Notes: generated by a model not told the origin, from the letters alone. A stretch of DNA of 64,000 bases from Candidatus Harpocratesius repetitus (GCA_021498095.1 JAIZWK010000001.1:1971666-2035665), one strand, 5' to 3'. Positions 45,082 through 55,454 are shown, counted from the stretch's first letter. Made by a program: numbers and translations.

Positions 45082-46842
45082 ATGGTTCGATCTTCCTTAT
45101 CAAAAAATTATGATCCGAAATCATTTTCCGCTAAATTAATGATTTTAGGTCTTTCTACTTTGATGGGCGTTATTGGGGGCCTATTTGCGGCATTGCTTCG
45201 CTTTCTTATTGAATTTCTTGAAAGTTTTTTTAAAAACATAATACTGCCTGTAATTAGTTGGAATGTAGGAAAATTCAATCTCAGTTATCTTTTCCTCCCA
45301 ACCATCGGGGGTTTATTAGTTGGATTCATTATCTCAAAATTTTCTAAAGAATCAAAAGGATCTGGTATTCCTTATCTTTTAGAATCCGTTACATTCAAAA
45401 GCGCGCATATTTCTCCAACAATTGGTTTCTTTAAAACTATTTGCACTTCCATAACAATTGGATCTGGTGGAAATGCTGGTAAAGAAGGTCCAATAGCATT
45501 AATAGCCGCCTCTTTTGGTTCGTTTTTTGGACAAAAGCTTAATCTCCGCGTTGAGGATAAACGCCTATTAATGACTTGTGGATTAGCTGCGGGTATTGCT
45601 GGATCATTTAAGGCACCAATTGGTGGTGCACTTTTTGGATTAGAAATTTTATATCAAGGGATTACCCTTTCAGCCAGCATTCCTGTTTTTTTAGCTAGTG
45701 TTGTTGGTGTTGTAATTACTGGTATTTTTTATGGATTTGAACCGCATTTTGCAGTAAACTTTGAGATTTCGTCAATTCATGCTGTAGAATACCCCATTTT
45801 TATTCTCTTAGGTATATTTTCTGCAGGAATTTCTTTTTTTCATTTTATTAGCTATAGACAGATATCAAAATGGTTCCAAAAAATTCAAATACCGTTTGTA
45901 TTCAAACCAGCGATTGGAGGTCTCATTGTTGGAATAATTATTATGATCTTTCCTTCTTACGGGTTGTATGGGAGTGGTTTTAATGGGATGCAGATGGCTT
46001 TTGATATGAAGTTTACATTAAGTGCATTCTTTTTATTAGGTTTCTTAAAAATTGTTGCTGCTTCAAGTACAATAGGATCGGGGGGAAGTGGTGGTGTTTT
46101 TGCTCCATTAATTTATATTGGATGTATGTTTGGAGGATTATTTGCTTTAATATTTCAATTATTATTTCCATTTTCAATTTCTAGTTCAACTTTATATTGT
46201 ATTTTAGGTGCTGCGGCTGTTTTCTCGGCTTCTGCTCAAGCCCCTTTGAATATTTGTCTTATTATAGCAGAAATGACAGGGCATTTTGATGTTTTTCCTC
46301 CATTAATAATTGCTTCAATTAGTAGTTATTATACTGGGCGTTTATTTTTTAAAGGTGCTTCGATTTATACTCTGATATTAGGTAAAAAAGGTCGAGGTTT
46401 GAAGGCGGATACTCTCTTTTTATTGGGAAAGATGCAAGTTCATGAAATAATGTCTTCAAATTTGGTTACTATTGCACCAGATCTCCCAATTTTAGAGTTT
46501 TTGCATGTAAGTTCAACGCATAATAATTTAAACCAATTTCCTGTAGTAAATTTTGGAAATTTGGAAGGAATTGCATTTATAGATGATGTATATCAAATTC
46601 CTTATGAGATGTGGAAAGATATTACTGTAAAAGAAATTTTACGAAAAAAAAATGTTTATATCTCTGCAAATGCGACTCTGCAAGAAGCGATTGACAAAAT
46701 GAACGAGTTTCATTTGGGTGCTTTACTAGTAATTGATAATTTGCAACAATCTGAAGGAAATAAAGAGCTGCTCTTACAAGGAATAATAACATTAAATGAT
46801 ATTATTGCTACTTGGCGAACGAGTGAATTAGAAAAAGAATAA
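45082..46842 (+). CDS. CLC chloride channel/transporter with CBS domains
   Basis: 586 residues. The CLC core has GSGIPYLLES (anion-binding), GNAGKEGP with the gating glutamate, and GSGGSGGVFAP; a C-terminal pair of CBS domains (VHEIMSSNLVTI and VKEILRKKNVYIS) likely senses nucleotides. ATG at 45082 has GAGGCATTC eight bases before it, so the 11 codons open upstream are not used. It sits in the membrane and moves chloride, probably against protons. Convergent with the surface protein. Confidence 0.93.
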   Translation: MVRSSLSKNYDPKSFSAKLMILGLSTLMGVIGGLFAALLRFLIEFLESFFKNIILPVISWNVGKFNLSYLFLPTIGGLLVGFIISKFSKESKGSGIPYLLESVTFKSAHISPTIGFFKTICTSITIGSGGNAGKEGPIALIAASFGSFFGQKLNLRVEDKRLLMTCGLAAGIAGSFKAPIGGALFGLEILYQGITLSASIPVFLASVVGVVITGIFYGFEPHFAVNFEISSIHAVEYPIFILLGIFSAGISFFHFISYRQISKWFQKIQIPFVFKPAIGGLIVGIIIMIFPSYGLYGSGFNGMQMAFDMKFTLSAFFLLGFLKIVAASSTIGSGGSGGVFAPLIYIGCMFGGLFALIFQLLFPFSISSSTLYCILGAAAVFSASAQAPLNICLIIAEMTGHFDVFPPLIIASISSYYTGRLFFKGASIYTLILGKKGRGLKADTLFLLGKMQVHEIMSSNLVTIAPDLPILEFLHVSSTHNNLNQFPVVNFGNLEGIAFIDDVYQIPYEMWKDITVKEILRKKNVYISANATLQEAIDKMNEFHLGALLVIDNLQQSEGNKELLLQGIITLNDIIATWRTSELEKE

Positions 46843-46870
46843 AAATGAAATTTTTAAAAAGCAAAAAAAA

Positions 46871-46893
46871 GAATTTCTCTTTCGAGAAAATTC
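46871..46893 (-). terminator. Hairpin with T-run between convergent genes
   Basis: GAATTTCTC and GAGAAAATTC form an imperfect stem around TTTC. Read on the minus strand it is followed by eight T, a good intrinsic terminator for the giant surface-protein gene; it can also serve the CLC gene. Confidence 0.55.
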
Positions 46894-46933
46894 TGAAATA
46901 ATTCGTTTATCCACTTAATCAAAATGAATAAGC

Positions 46934-49900
46934 TTAACGTTTGCGAATCTTCTTTATTATTACTGCAATTGATACAATTGCCATTCCAACTACAATATAT
47001 GAGGGATACCCTGGAATATTGTTAAGAAGATCCCCAAATGGTGATTCTCCTCCATCGCCTTCCATTACAACATTTACAGTGATGGTAACATTAGCTTGAA
47101 TTTCTTGACCTGCATTGTCTACACCATATACAATTAAATCGAATTGATACGTTCCCACATGTAAAAGAAAATCACTTACATTTATCGTGGTTTCAACTCC
47201 GCTTTCATAGGTTCCATTTACTAAAACAACTCCATCTTGTAATAATTCCCATGATGATGGAGTAAATCCTGAAGGAATAGTGGCAATGAACCATACTTCC
47301 AAAGGCTGAGAGTAATTTACAGTAAATGTGTCCGTATATTGTAGAATTATATCTGATAGGGATAAAACGTGCAATTCAATCTGACATTCTGCTGTCATTC
47401 CTTCTACAGTATAAACCCTAATTCCAATGTGATATGTTCCCGCACTATATGAAGAAACATTATATCGAATTGTTGAGCCATTATTATATGTTTCGTGTTG
47501 AATTAGTGCTGTTCCTGTATCTTCATTATAAATATCATAGTAATCTGGTGTAAGATAAATTAAAGTAATTGTCCAATTTAATTCTACATTATCTCCTTCA
47601 TATATAGTAACGACATCTGGCTGATCGATAAGAATATCTGAACCACCTGATGAACCAGAATCAAGAATGGTTACCTCTATACTACAAAAAGCACTAATTA
47701 ATTCTCCTTCTCCACCATCTGTAAATGCCCAAAATTCTGCACCAATCATATAAGTACCTGGAAGCCAACCAGACATATTGAACATAACTGGAGTATTATT
47801 TACATAACTACTTCCATGGAATAGATCAACATAACCTGCATTTACATCAATAATGAAGTAATCATCTGGAACTAAATTACCATGTAAAATCGGAATCCAT
47901 TCTAAAATGATGGTTTCATTATCATAAAATGTCAATGAATCAGGTTGATTGATTTCAATCCAATCATTTATAATCATAGGAAATATTTCCACTTGAATAC
48001 TACAGAATCCTTCGTATCCTTCCGCTGTATAGAAATGTGCACCTATACTATAACTACCTGGACCATATGTAGAATTATCTAGGATGAAATAAACATCAGT
48101 ATTATTCCAGTATGAGTCACCGGTAAACAATATTGTATTATTCCAAACATCGATAATTTCAAATGTTGTTGGAGTTAGAATTCCATGCAAAATTGGAGTC
48201 CACTTTAATTCATAGGTCGATCCTTCAATAAACGAAATATATTCTGGTTGTAATACTTCAACATATAGCTCTTGTGTTTCATTTGGCAAAATCTCAACTA
48301 GAATGCTGCAGAATCCTTCGTATCCTTCCGCTGTATAGAAATGTGCACCTATACTATAATTACCTGGACCATATGTAGAATTATCTAGGATGAAATAAAC
48401 ATCAGTATTATTCCAGTATGAGTCACCGGTAAACAATATTGTATTATTCCAAACATCGATAATTTCAAATGTTGTTGGAGTTAGAATTCCATGCAAAATT
48501 GGAGTCCACTTTAATTCATAGGTCGATCCTTCAATAAACGAAATATATTCTGGTTGTAATACTTCAACATATAGCTCTTGTGTTTCATTTGGCAAAATCT
48601 CAACTAGAATGCTGCAGAATCCTTCGTATCCTTCCGCTGTATAGAAATGTGCACCTATACTATAACTACCTGGACCATATGTAGAATTATCTAGGATGAA
48701 ATAAACATCAGTATTATTCGAGTATGAGTCACCGGTAAACAATATTGTATTATTCCAAACATCGATAATTTCAAATGTTGTTGGAGTTAGAATTCCATGC
48801 AAAATTGGAGTCCACTTTAATTCATAGGTCGATCCTTCAATAAACGAAATATATTCTGGTTGTAATACTTCAACATATAGCTCTTGTGTTTCATTTGGTA
48901 AAATTTCAACTAGAATGCTGCAAAAACCTTCAATTCCTTCTAGTGTATAGAATCTAGCGCCAATGCTGTAATTGCCCGGAAGCCATGAATCCATTATGTA
49001 TGTGACTGCTGTGTTGTTATAATATATACTATTTTGTTCCAAAATTGTGTTATTGCCCCACATATCAATAATCTCATAATAATCTGGTGTTAGTGGGCCA
49101 GTTAATACTGGAATCCATGTCAATTCTATGTGTTCACCGTAAGTAAACGTCAAGAATTCAGGTTGTATGATATAAATATCTGAATTACTTGGAAGAATAA
49201 TTACTTCAATAATACATGAATTAGAAATTATTGATCCGTTTCCTTCGAATCCTGGTGCAAATGGTACTCCGGCTCCTTCTCCGGCAAAGATACCACCATT
49301 ATCAGCATAGAATTCACATTGAATAAAATAATCACCTGGGCCATAACCTTCAAGAATAAAGTCAACAGGTGTATTATTCTGGTAAGATTCACCGTAATAT
49401 AGCACTTCTGATTCATTCAAAGCATTAGTTATTATATAATCCAATTCAAAGATATCACCATGTAGAATCGGCAACCAACTAAGGATTATTGTTTCGTTTT
49501 CATAGAAAGTTAATTTTTCAGGTTGAATTATTTCGATATAGTTGGTTGTATCGAATATATCAATGTATATTGAGCAATATCCTACTTTTCCTTCAATTGT
49601 ATAGAAATATGCTCCGATTTCATAATAGCCCGGGCCGTATTCGTCTAAAATATATGTAATTTCAATTCCGTCTGAATATGGCATATCTTCTACTAATATT
49701 GAACCATTATATACATCAACTATGGAATAATTTGTTGGGGTAAGTGATCCATGAATAATTGGGGTCCAACTTAGTATTTTTGTATCAGTATCATTAAAAG
49801 CTAAGTATTCTGGTTGAATTACTTCTATAAAAGGTTCGGTTGTTATATTTACACTAATTGAGCAATAACCTGTTATATTTTCATATGTATAGAAACGAGC

Positions 49901-50893
49901 TTCTATAACATAATTTCCTGGACCATACAAAGAACTATTTAACTCATAATACACAGTTGTTCCATTAAAATAGGTGTTATTGCTATATAATGGTACATCA
50001 AATTCACTTATTTCTACAATTTCGTACCAATATGGAGTTAAATTACCATATAGAAATGGTGTCCAATATAATAGATAGATTTCATTTTGATAAAAAATCA
50101 AATCCCAAGGTTGGTCAACATAGACCCAACGATCATCATAGGGATATATATCCACTGTTATGTTCCAATAACCCATTTCTCCTTCTATCGTATAAAATCG
50201 GCCTTGAAAAACATAGTGCCCTTCATTATAATCAGATAATGCATAGTACACTGTAGATGCATTATAATACACATAATCCACATACAAAAGTGTATCGTTA
50301 TTATCTGTGACATCAAAAATTTCAAAATAATCTGGTGTTAATTCTCCGTAAAGATATGGTGTAAAGCTTAATTCCATATAGTTTCCTTCCTGGAAACTCA
50401 AATATTCAAAACCAACAACATCAACATGATTATCTGGTAGAATAATTACATCTGTAATTGCTGTTCCATTTACATTTTCATATGTCATGAAACGAGCTTC
50501 AATTGTATAATTACCTGCAGAATAACCTGCCAAATTATATGACACTGCTGTATTGTTAGTATAAATATCTGAATCTAATAAGAATGGGCTTGAAGTAATA
50601 TCCCAAATCTCATAATAATCTTCAGTTATACTTCCATCTAAATGTGGAGTAAATTCCACAGTCATATTCATATCACCTTCGATGAATGTTACATTGTCGA
50701 GATGATCAACAGTAACTCCACCAGGTGCCTGTAAAGTTGGAGATAAATCATCCATTCCATTCATGTTCGATTGAGAATTAAATAAGAGTTTATCATTTGC
50801 CACAGGTACAGAAATGGCACTTATAACTATTATCCCAGTTAATACTCCAAGGAACATTATGGAAACGATGCGTTTTGTTTGCAAAGTTAACAT
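46934..50893 (-). CDS. Giant surface protein of twelve Ig-like repeats
   Basis: 1319 residues. A signal/N-terminal helix (IMFLGVLTGIIVISAISV) leads into twelve repeats of about 100 residues, each with a pattern like EYLxFxEG...LxWTPxLHGxLTPxxYEIxDV ... GxYxIGAxFYTxEGxxGFCSIxVEI, probably beta-sandwiches. Many N-x-S/T sequons suggest glycosylation. A C-terminal membrane helix (YIVVGMAIVSIAVIIKKIRKR) with basic stop anchors it outside. Repeats 7-9 are nearly identical (see the repeat entry). The product is likely an adhesin or S-layer-associated protein. It shares no recognised family name. Confidence 0.85.
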   Translation of the reverse strand: MLTLQTKRIVSIMFLGVLTGIIVISAISVPVANDKLLFNSQSNMNGMDDLSPTLQAPGGVTVDHLDNVTFIEGDMNMTVEFTPHLDGSITEDYYEIWDITSSPFLLDSDIYTNNTAVSYNLAGYSAGNYTIEARFMTYENVNGTAITDVIILPDNHVDVVGFEYLSFQEGNYMELSFTPYLYGELTPDYFEIFDVTDNNDTLLYVDYVYYNASTVYYALSDYNEGHYVFQGRFYTIEGEMGYWNITVDIYPYDDRWVYVDQPWDLIFYQNEIYLLYWTPFLYGNLTPYWYEIVEISEFDVPLYSNNTYFNGTTVYYELNSSLYGPGNYVIEARFYTYENITGYCSISVNITTEPFIEVIQPEYLAFNDTDTKILSWTPIIHGSLTPTNYSIVDVYNGSILVEDMPYSDGIEITYILDEYGPGYYEIGAYFYTIEGKVGYCSIYIDIFDTTNYIEIIQPEKLTFYENETIILSWLPILHGDIFELDYIITNALNESEVLYYGESYQNNTPVDFILEGYGPGDYFIQCEFYADNGGIFAGEGAGVPFAPGFEGNGSIISNSCIIEVIILPSNSDIYIIQPEFLTFTYGEHIELTWIPVLTGPLTPDYYEIIDMWGNNTILEQNSIYYNNTAVTYIMDSWLPGNYSIGARFYTLEGIEGFCSILVEILPNETQELYVEVLQPEYISFIEGSTYELKWTPILHGILTPTTFEIIDVWNNTILFTGDSYSNNTDVYFILDNSTYGPGSYSIGAHFYTAEGYEGFCSILVEILPNETQELYVEVLQPEYISFIEGSTYELKWTPILHGILTPTTFEIIDVWNNTILFTGDSYWNNTDVYFILDNSTYGPGNYSIGAHFYTAEGYEGFCSILVEILPNETQELYVEVLQPEYISFIEGSTYELKWTPILHGILTPTTFEIIDVWNNTILFTGDSYWNNTDVYFILDNSTYGPGSYSIGAHFYTAEGYEGFCSIQVEIFPMIINDWIEINQPDSLTFYDNETIILEWIPILHGNLVPDDYFIIDVNAGYVDLFHGSSYVNNTPVMFNMSGWLPGTYMIGAEFWAFTDGGEGELISAFCSIEVTILDSGSSGGSDILIDQPDVVTIYEGDNVELNWTITLIYLTPDYYDIYNEDTGTALIQHETYNNGSTIRYNVSSYSAGTYHIGIRVYTVEGMTAECQIELHVLSLSDIILQYTDTFTVNYSQPLEVWFIATIPSGFTPSSWELLQDGVVLVNGTYESGVETTINVSDFLLHVGTYQFDLIVYGVDNAGQEIQANVTITVNVVMEGDGGESPFGDLLNNIPGYPSYIVVGMAIVSIAVIIKKIRKR
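48009..48926 (-). repeat. Three nearly identical 306-bp tandem units in the surface protein
   Basis: The DNA repeats with a spacing of exactly 306 bases (102 codons): the block starting CCTTCGTATCCTTCC recurs at 48009, 48315 and 48621. Differences are only a few bases per unit (for example SYSNN versus SYWNN, GPGSY versus GPGNY). Recent duplication or gene conversion; unit number could change by recombination. Confidence 0.92.
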
Positions 50894-51004
50894 AATCCTT
50901 CACCAATAAATAAAAAATACAATAAAGGCTTCATTGCTACTATTCCGTAGAAATAGCCATTGAAAAAAGCGTTTTATTGTGTTAATAAAAACATGAAAAA
51001 TCAT

Positions 51005-51013
51005 CTTTATAAA
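51005..51013 (+). promoter_or_regulatory. TATA-like element before the PK_C-like gene
   Basis: TTTATAAAA lies about 85 bases before the preferred start. A transcript start about 25 bases further would fall after the longer frame's start, which argues for translation beginning at 51093. Confidence 0.4.
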
Positions 51014-51092
51014 AATGACCCATCAAAAATACAAAATCGTGTTTTCAATAAGAGAAATAAATAATAAAACAATAAAAAATATGGGAGTTAAA

Positions 51093-51665
51093 ATGAATTC
51101 TTATAATTTTAGAATATTTAATACAAAAGGAGAAATTAATTTAATCCCAACACTGCAAAATGCATATCAAAATGCTGTAGCTTTAAATATAAGCACCGTT
51201 TTAATTGCTTCTACTACTGGAATGACTATTTCTAAAGCTGTTGAAATTTTTCCCCTTTCTGATTTTAAATTAATATGTGTTACTCATAATTTCGGTTTCA
51301 GTGAAAAAGAAAATCAAGCCTTTCCAACAGAACTAAAAAAAGAATTAAAAGAAAAAGGTATTCAATTTATTACAGGGACTTTAGCCTTCTCTGGCGTTTC
51401 AAGCGCGCTAATTCGAAAATATCAACATTATGATTCTACTGCGATATTTTCACGATTAATTCGAACAATTATTGGTGATGGGGTTAAAGTTGCTATGGAG
51501 ATGGCATTGATGGCCGTTGATGCTGGCTTAGTGAAAATGGGGCAAGAAATTATCACAGTTTCCGGAACTGGTCATGGTGCTGATACTTGCTGCTGGATAA
51601 AATCTGCTTCTTCGCGCATGATAGATTCTTTACGAGTAAATGCAATTTTTGCAAAGCCTAAATAG
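51093..51665 (+). CDS. Pyruvate-kinase C-terminal-like domain protein
   Basis: About 190 residues forming only the alpha/beta domain seen at the C-terminus of pyruvate kinase (PK_C-like): TLQNAYQNAVALNISTVLIASTTGMTISKAVE, then ICVTHNFGF and GTLAFSGVSSA. Such solo domains exist in archaea and bacteria with unknown function. The ATG at 51093 has GGGAG at a good distance; the frame is open for 26 more codons, but the TATA element argues against using them. Cytoplasmic. Confidence 0.82.
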   Translation: MNSYNFRIFNTKGEINLIPTLQNAYQNAVALNISTVLIASTTGMTISKAVEIFPLSDFKLICVTHNFGFSEKENQAFPTELKKELKEKGIQFITGTLAFSGVSSALIRKYQHYDSTAIFSRLIRTIIGDGVKVAMEMALMAVDAGLVKMGQEIITVSGTGHGADTCCWIKSASSRMIDSLRVNAIFAKPK

Positions 51666-51700
51666 ACATTATTTTTTTGTTTTCATATGAATTGTTTTTA

Positions 51701-52917
51701 TTAAAGATATAAAGGAAATCCATTTTTTAACAAAATCCTTGGTCGGTAGAACTTGATTTCTTTTTTATAATATTCCTGCATTTCAGCGGTGGGCATTTTC
51801 GGAATCATCGATTCTACATAATTCAAAAATTGCACCCTTTCACGGTTACATGAACGTTCATATATTATGGGCGGACCGTCTTCATATTTTTTATAAAGTT
51901 CTTGATTTTCATAATATCGGGGATGAAATGTATTTTTGTAATTTTCTTGAAAATCTCCGTATCCGCCGACTTTTGTGCAATCCCAAAATGCTATGGGGAG
52001 GAAAGAGAGATTAGGAATGTTTGAACAATCTAAAATGTGAATGGAAAGAAATACATGATAAGATAATTCAATGGGTAATTCGGTTAACTCGGGCAAAGAA
52101 TCAAGATCTAATTTTTCAAGTGGTATGCAATAAGCCCAGTTTCGAGGAATTCGGAACGGAGGATGTTTGGTTTTATTTTTACCCGAAGTTCGAACGTGAC
52201 AATTCAGAAGCGTAATTTCTTTAAGATAAAAACACTGCGAAAAATCTATCTCCCAATCCTGCAAACTAAGTGTCCAAAATTCAATTTCTCTTAAATATCG
52301 ATACTGAGACGATTCCGTAGGAATACTGCGTAAATTGGAACATCTGGTCAAATCAATTTTAGCAATTATTGGGGGCCAAGCCACAATTCGGTGAAGATCG
52401 CATTCTATCAACTTAATTTTCCTGCAGTGAACAAATTTGGAAAAATCCACCGATTTTTGAATGAAATGGCATCCATAAAAATCGATATCACTAATTTTAT
52501 CGACATTAGGGATTTTATTAATATCTATATTTTTTTCTTTATAATATCCTAATATGCTAATTCTATCCACTTCTTGGCTCTGCGAAAAATCTATCTCCCA
52601 ATTATCCAATTCGACTTCATAAACCTCGAATTTCTTCAATAAACGATACTGCGAAGGTTCGTTAGGAATAACATGCAAATTAGGACATCTCCGCAATTTA
52701 ATAACTTCAATATTTGGGGGCCAAGCCGCGATCTCCTCAAGATCGCATTGTTCAATCCATATTTTTTACATTTAATAAATTCGGAAAAATCCGCGGATTT
52801 TTGCAGAAAATTACATTCATTAAAAATTAATTCAAAATATTTATCCGCATACTGAAAATTTTGTAAGTCGATATCCTTAATATAGTGAAATCTTGATATA
52901 TTGGAACTTTGATTCAT
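51701..52917 (-). pseudogene. Leucine-rich-repeat-like protein, one-base frameshift
   Basis: Read as one gene with one base restored it would encode 405 residues. The start, MNQSSNISRF, has AGGAG upstream. The two halves lie in different frames, split at an A6 run (T6 at 52762-52767 on the plus strand). The second half repeats the first: FLQKSADFSEFIKCKK matches FIQKSVDFSKFVHCRK, and in the restored frame CDLEEIAAWPP matches CDLHRIVAWPP further on. That makes the shift certain. The repeats resemble irregular leucine-rich repeats with DFSQ and SQYRYL blocks, a binding scaffold. Part of a three-gene minus-strand island. Confidence 0.75.
52762..52767 (-). other. A6 run where the LRR-like gene is frameshifted
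   Basis: Coding-strand A6 in TGT-AAAAAA-TATGG. Seven A would join both halves in one frame and restore the repeat. The lesion could be real or a base-calling indel. Confidence 0.7.
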
Positions 52918-53010
52918 GATTTACTTTACTCCTAATGTTAAAAAAAATCTAACTTTTTTCAAAAAAAATAAAAAATAAAATCGAAAAAAAGTGATGGAAC
53001 AAGATATACC

Positions 53011-54584
53011 TTAAAGGCGGCTAACAAAAGCGGTCACCTCGGCAATGTAATTATCAAAATGACTTAGAAAATCGTTATAGGTCGGATCTTCTTCGGCTTC
53101 CTGCCCGTAGTAGTAGCGCAATTCCTCTATATATGTGAGGTAATAGCGGTATACCTGCTGGAGCATTTTCAACTTCTTAGAGTCTTGGAACATAAAATGG
53201 GGTTGTTCAATTTGATCGTACCAATCTTTTATTTCACTATTGAATGCAATATGGCCTTCATCATCCAGATAGGGAACCCAATGTTTTACTTCTATTTTTT
53301 CACCATTTATATAAGAGTAAGAAACGGCTTGATCAGATTTTTCTCCCAAGACTCCAAATGATTTTACTATATTTTCAATGGTGGTTTGGGTATATCCGTA
53401 AAATCTGGCCCCGAAATCATTCTGCAATCTTACTTCCCGAAGCCATTCTGCCATCTCAGTGATGAGTTCTTTAATGGTCATTCCCCGCATTTCGGGTAGA
53501 TTACGCAGCGCAAAAAAGGCTTCCGCATGGGGTTTCATGATGCAAACAAGTTGTTTATGGGCTTCTTCATTACCTGCAATCTCATCAATTTGTTTTTGAA
53601 ATTCTTTAATAGCTTTAGTTCCCGCTGAAAAAATATTGATGATGGACAAGCCGTTTTGATGACTGGTCCATACCCTTAATGCTTTACGCTTCCAATATTT
53701 AAAATCAAACTGATCTGCTCCATGCAATCCGACACCAAATATGCCGGGATCACGCCATGTAATCGAATTATCATCGCGCTTAACCAACCACAGCAAATTT
53801 TCCATAATGATCCAATCGATTTTATATCGATTAATATACGTTTTACCTTTCTCGTTTTCGGATTCTATCCATTCGTTTTTAATCGGATCCCACAAATCCA
53901 TCATGAATTGCGGCTTGATAACGGCGTAAGGCGACATCTGACCCCTAACAAATGTTGCCAGTTGAGCCATATCGAATGAGCCATCATCACGCCTTAAACT
54001 CAGCATGACCTTTGTTATATCCACTTCACCTGGTGTGTCAAGACTTTCCAGAACCTGTTTTCCGCACTGGATAAATTTAGCCAGAAAACTATTTTTTTTG
54101 GCACCGATGATAATCTTTGGATCGGGCAAACTTGTGGGGGGCACATAGTAATGTTCATCTCCCACTTTCGTGGAAAGGTATTGCTCTTTTATTAGTTGTT
54201 GCTTTTCGCTTGAAGATAATTTATTTTCTAATAGATAATCAATGTCTTCATGAAAATCATCGATATTCTCATAAATCGAAGCCAATGACAACCACATCAG
54301 GTGAATCAATTCCCATTCAAATATATAGGACTGTCCATCTGTTTCTTTAAAATTTCCCAGATTTGTAATATAATCTATTCTACTTCCTCCTTTTTCCAAT
54401 CTCGCAAAGAATAAACTGTGAACAGGAATATTCATTTTATTAAGAAATATGCTCAAAAATGTAAACACATTTTGTTGCATAACTGAAATTGGATGGTTTT
54501 TGTCAATAGTAGTGAGTGCTTCTATTTTAATAGATTTTCGGCGAGGTTTTTTACTTTGGAAATAACTAAATCATTATAAACCAT
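53011..54584 (-). pseudogene. Unknown ~524-residue protein, possible frameshift near its start
   Basis: The main frame (489 residues from 54480) is unknown to me: globular, few hydrophobic stretches, with blocks such as VMLSLRRDDGSFDMAQLATF, WRDPGIFGVGLHGADQF and QVYRYYLTYIEELRYYYGQ. The frame stays open upstream without an ATG. One extra A in the A6 run at 54547-54552 would join it to an ATG at 54584 (MVYNDLVIS), which overlaps the previous gene's end and is preceded by AGGAAT. So a 524-residue product is likely; this reading is inference. Base composition is less AT-rich than the surrounding chromosome. Middle gene of the island cassette. Confidence 0.6.
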
Positions 54585-54951
54585 TTTTCTGCAATTCCTG
54601 TTTTGCCCGATAAATTATCCATCCAGCGTACATATTTATGGGTTTTATCCTTATCAAAAAGATCTTCCAAAATATAATTCAAGTCGATAACATCATTATA
54701 TTCTTCATCAGTGAGCATCATGCTCAATTCTTGATAGCCACTGATTGAGTGCATTCGTTCAACTAACCAAGAAAGTCTATTATAAGAACAGTAATAATCA
54801 AAACTAATTTTCGGCTCTTCTTTGGGCAATTTTTCTTTTTTCAGATTTTTTAGATTTTTCAAGTATTCATTATATCTTTTTTTACATCAGGTCGGGAAAA
54901 ATATTCGAAAGGATTAAACCGCTCTTCTTTTTTGGGTTGTGCATCTGCCAT
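54566..54951 (-). pseudogene. Unknown ~128-residue protein, one-base frameshift
   Basis: A start, MADAQPKKEERFNPF, is followed by a stop after 30 codons, while the downstream frame (98 codons from a poor TTG) continues as KRYNEYLKNLKN. One A added to the A7 run (T7 at 54877-54883 on the plus strand) fuses both into 128 residues: DVKKRYNEYLKNLKNLKKE. The merged protein has a charged, helical N-terminus and an acidic C-terminus (NYILEDLFDKD). No family known. First gene of the island cassette, downstream of the recombinase fragment. Confidence 0.6.
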
Positions 54952-55013
54952 GATAATCAAATATTTGATAAGCTGTTACCTATTTAAGAATTGCACGATT
55001 TTGATTTGATAGA

Positions 55014-55454
55014 TTATTGATCTCCACCCACCTTATAGGCAATCACCACCCGTGCCACCTTCCTCTGCTCAATTTGCTTCAGCAGCCGCCACAATCCTCG
55101 ACGCATCGGATTCAAGCTTGAACCGTATTCTTTAATAATTTTTAAAGGTGTTTCATCATCGAAATGCTCTTTATGATATTTTTTCAATCGTTCGACCTGT
55201 CTGTCAAGATTTCCATCTTTCTTTTGTTTGGCTGATGAGACTCTGGCATAAATATAGGTCGATTTTGCAGTTTCTTCTGCTGGTTGGCACGGTAGATTAA
55301 CCGATTCGGGCAGAAAATTCGCCAACTGTTCCCATGAGTATCGGCGGTGATTTCCAAATGTCCTTTTTGGAACGAGGTATCCTTTTCTATCCCATCTGCG
55401 CAGAGTTGCGGGAGTAACTCCAAGAAGGCGTGATGTTTCGGAGATGGTTAGCAT
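55014..55454 (-). pseudogene. tnpA: IS607-type serine recombinase TnpA, truncated
   Basis: 146 residues with a MerR-like helix-turn-helix (ISETSRLLGVTPATLRRWDRKGYLVP) and the serine-recombinase start YARVSSAKQK (nucleophile near residue 73), then DRQVERLKKY and VARVVIAYK. IS607 TnpA proteins are about 190-200 residues and continue after AYK with DRLTRFG; here the frame leaves the family at AYKVGGDQ and stops. So the catalytic domain lacks its C-terminal helix. No TnpB gene is visible. The DNA is clearly less AT-rich than the window average, fitting a recently acquired element. Probably inactive. Confidence 0.85.

Noticed and set aside
48009..48926. CRISPR array
   Set aside because: The 306-base periodic units are coding tandem repeats in one open frame with no unique spacers.
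55184..55423. 79-codon frame overlapping the recombinase
   Set aside because: Shadow of the recombinase gene in another frame; the recombinase frame carries the family motifs.
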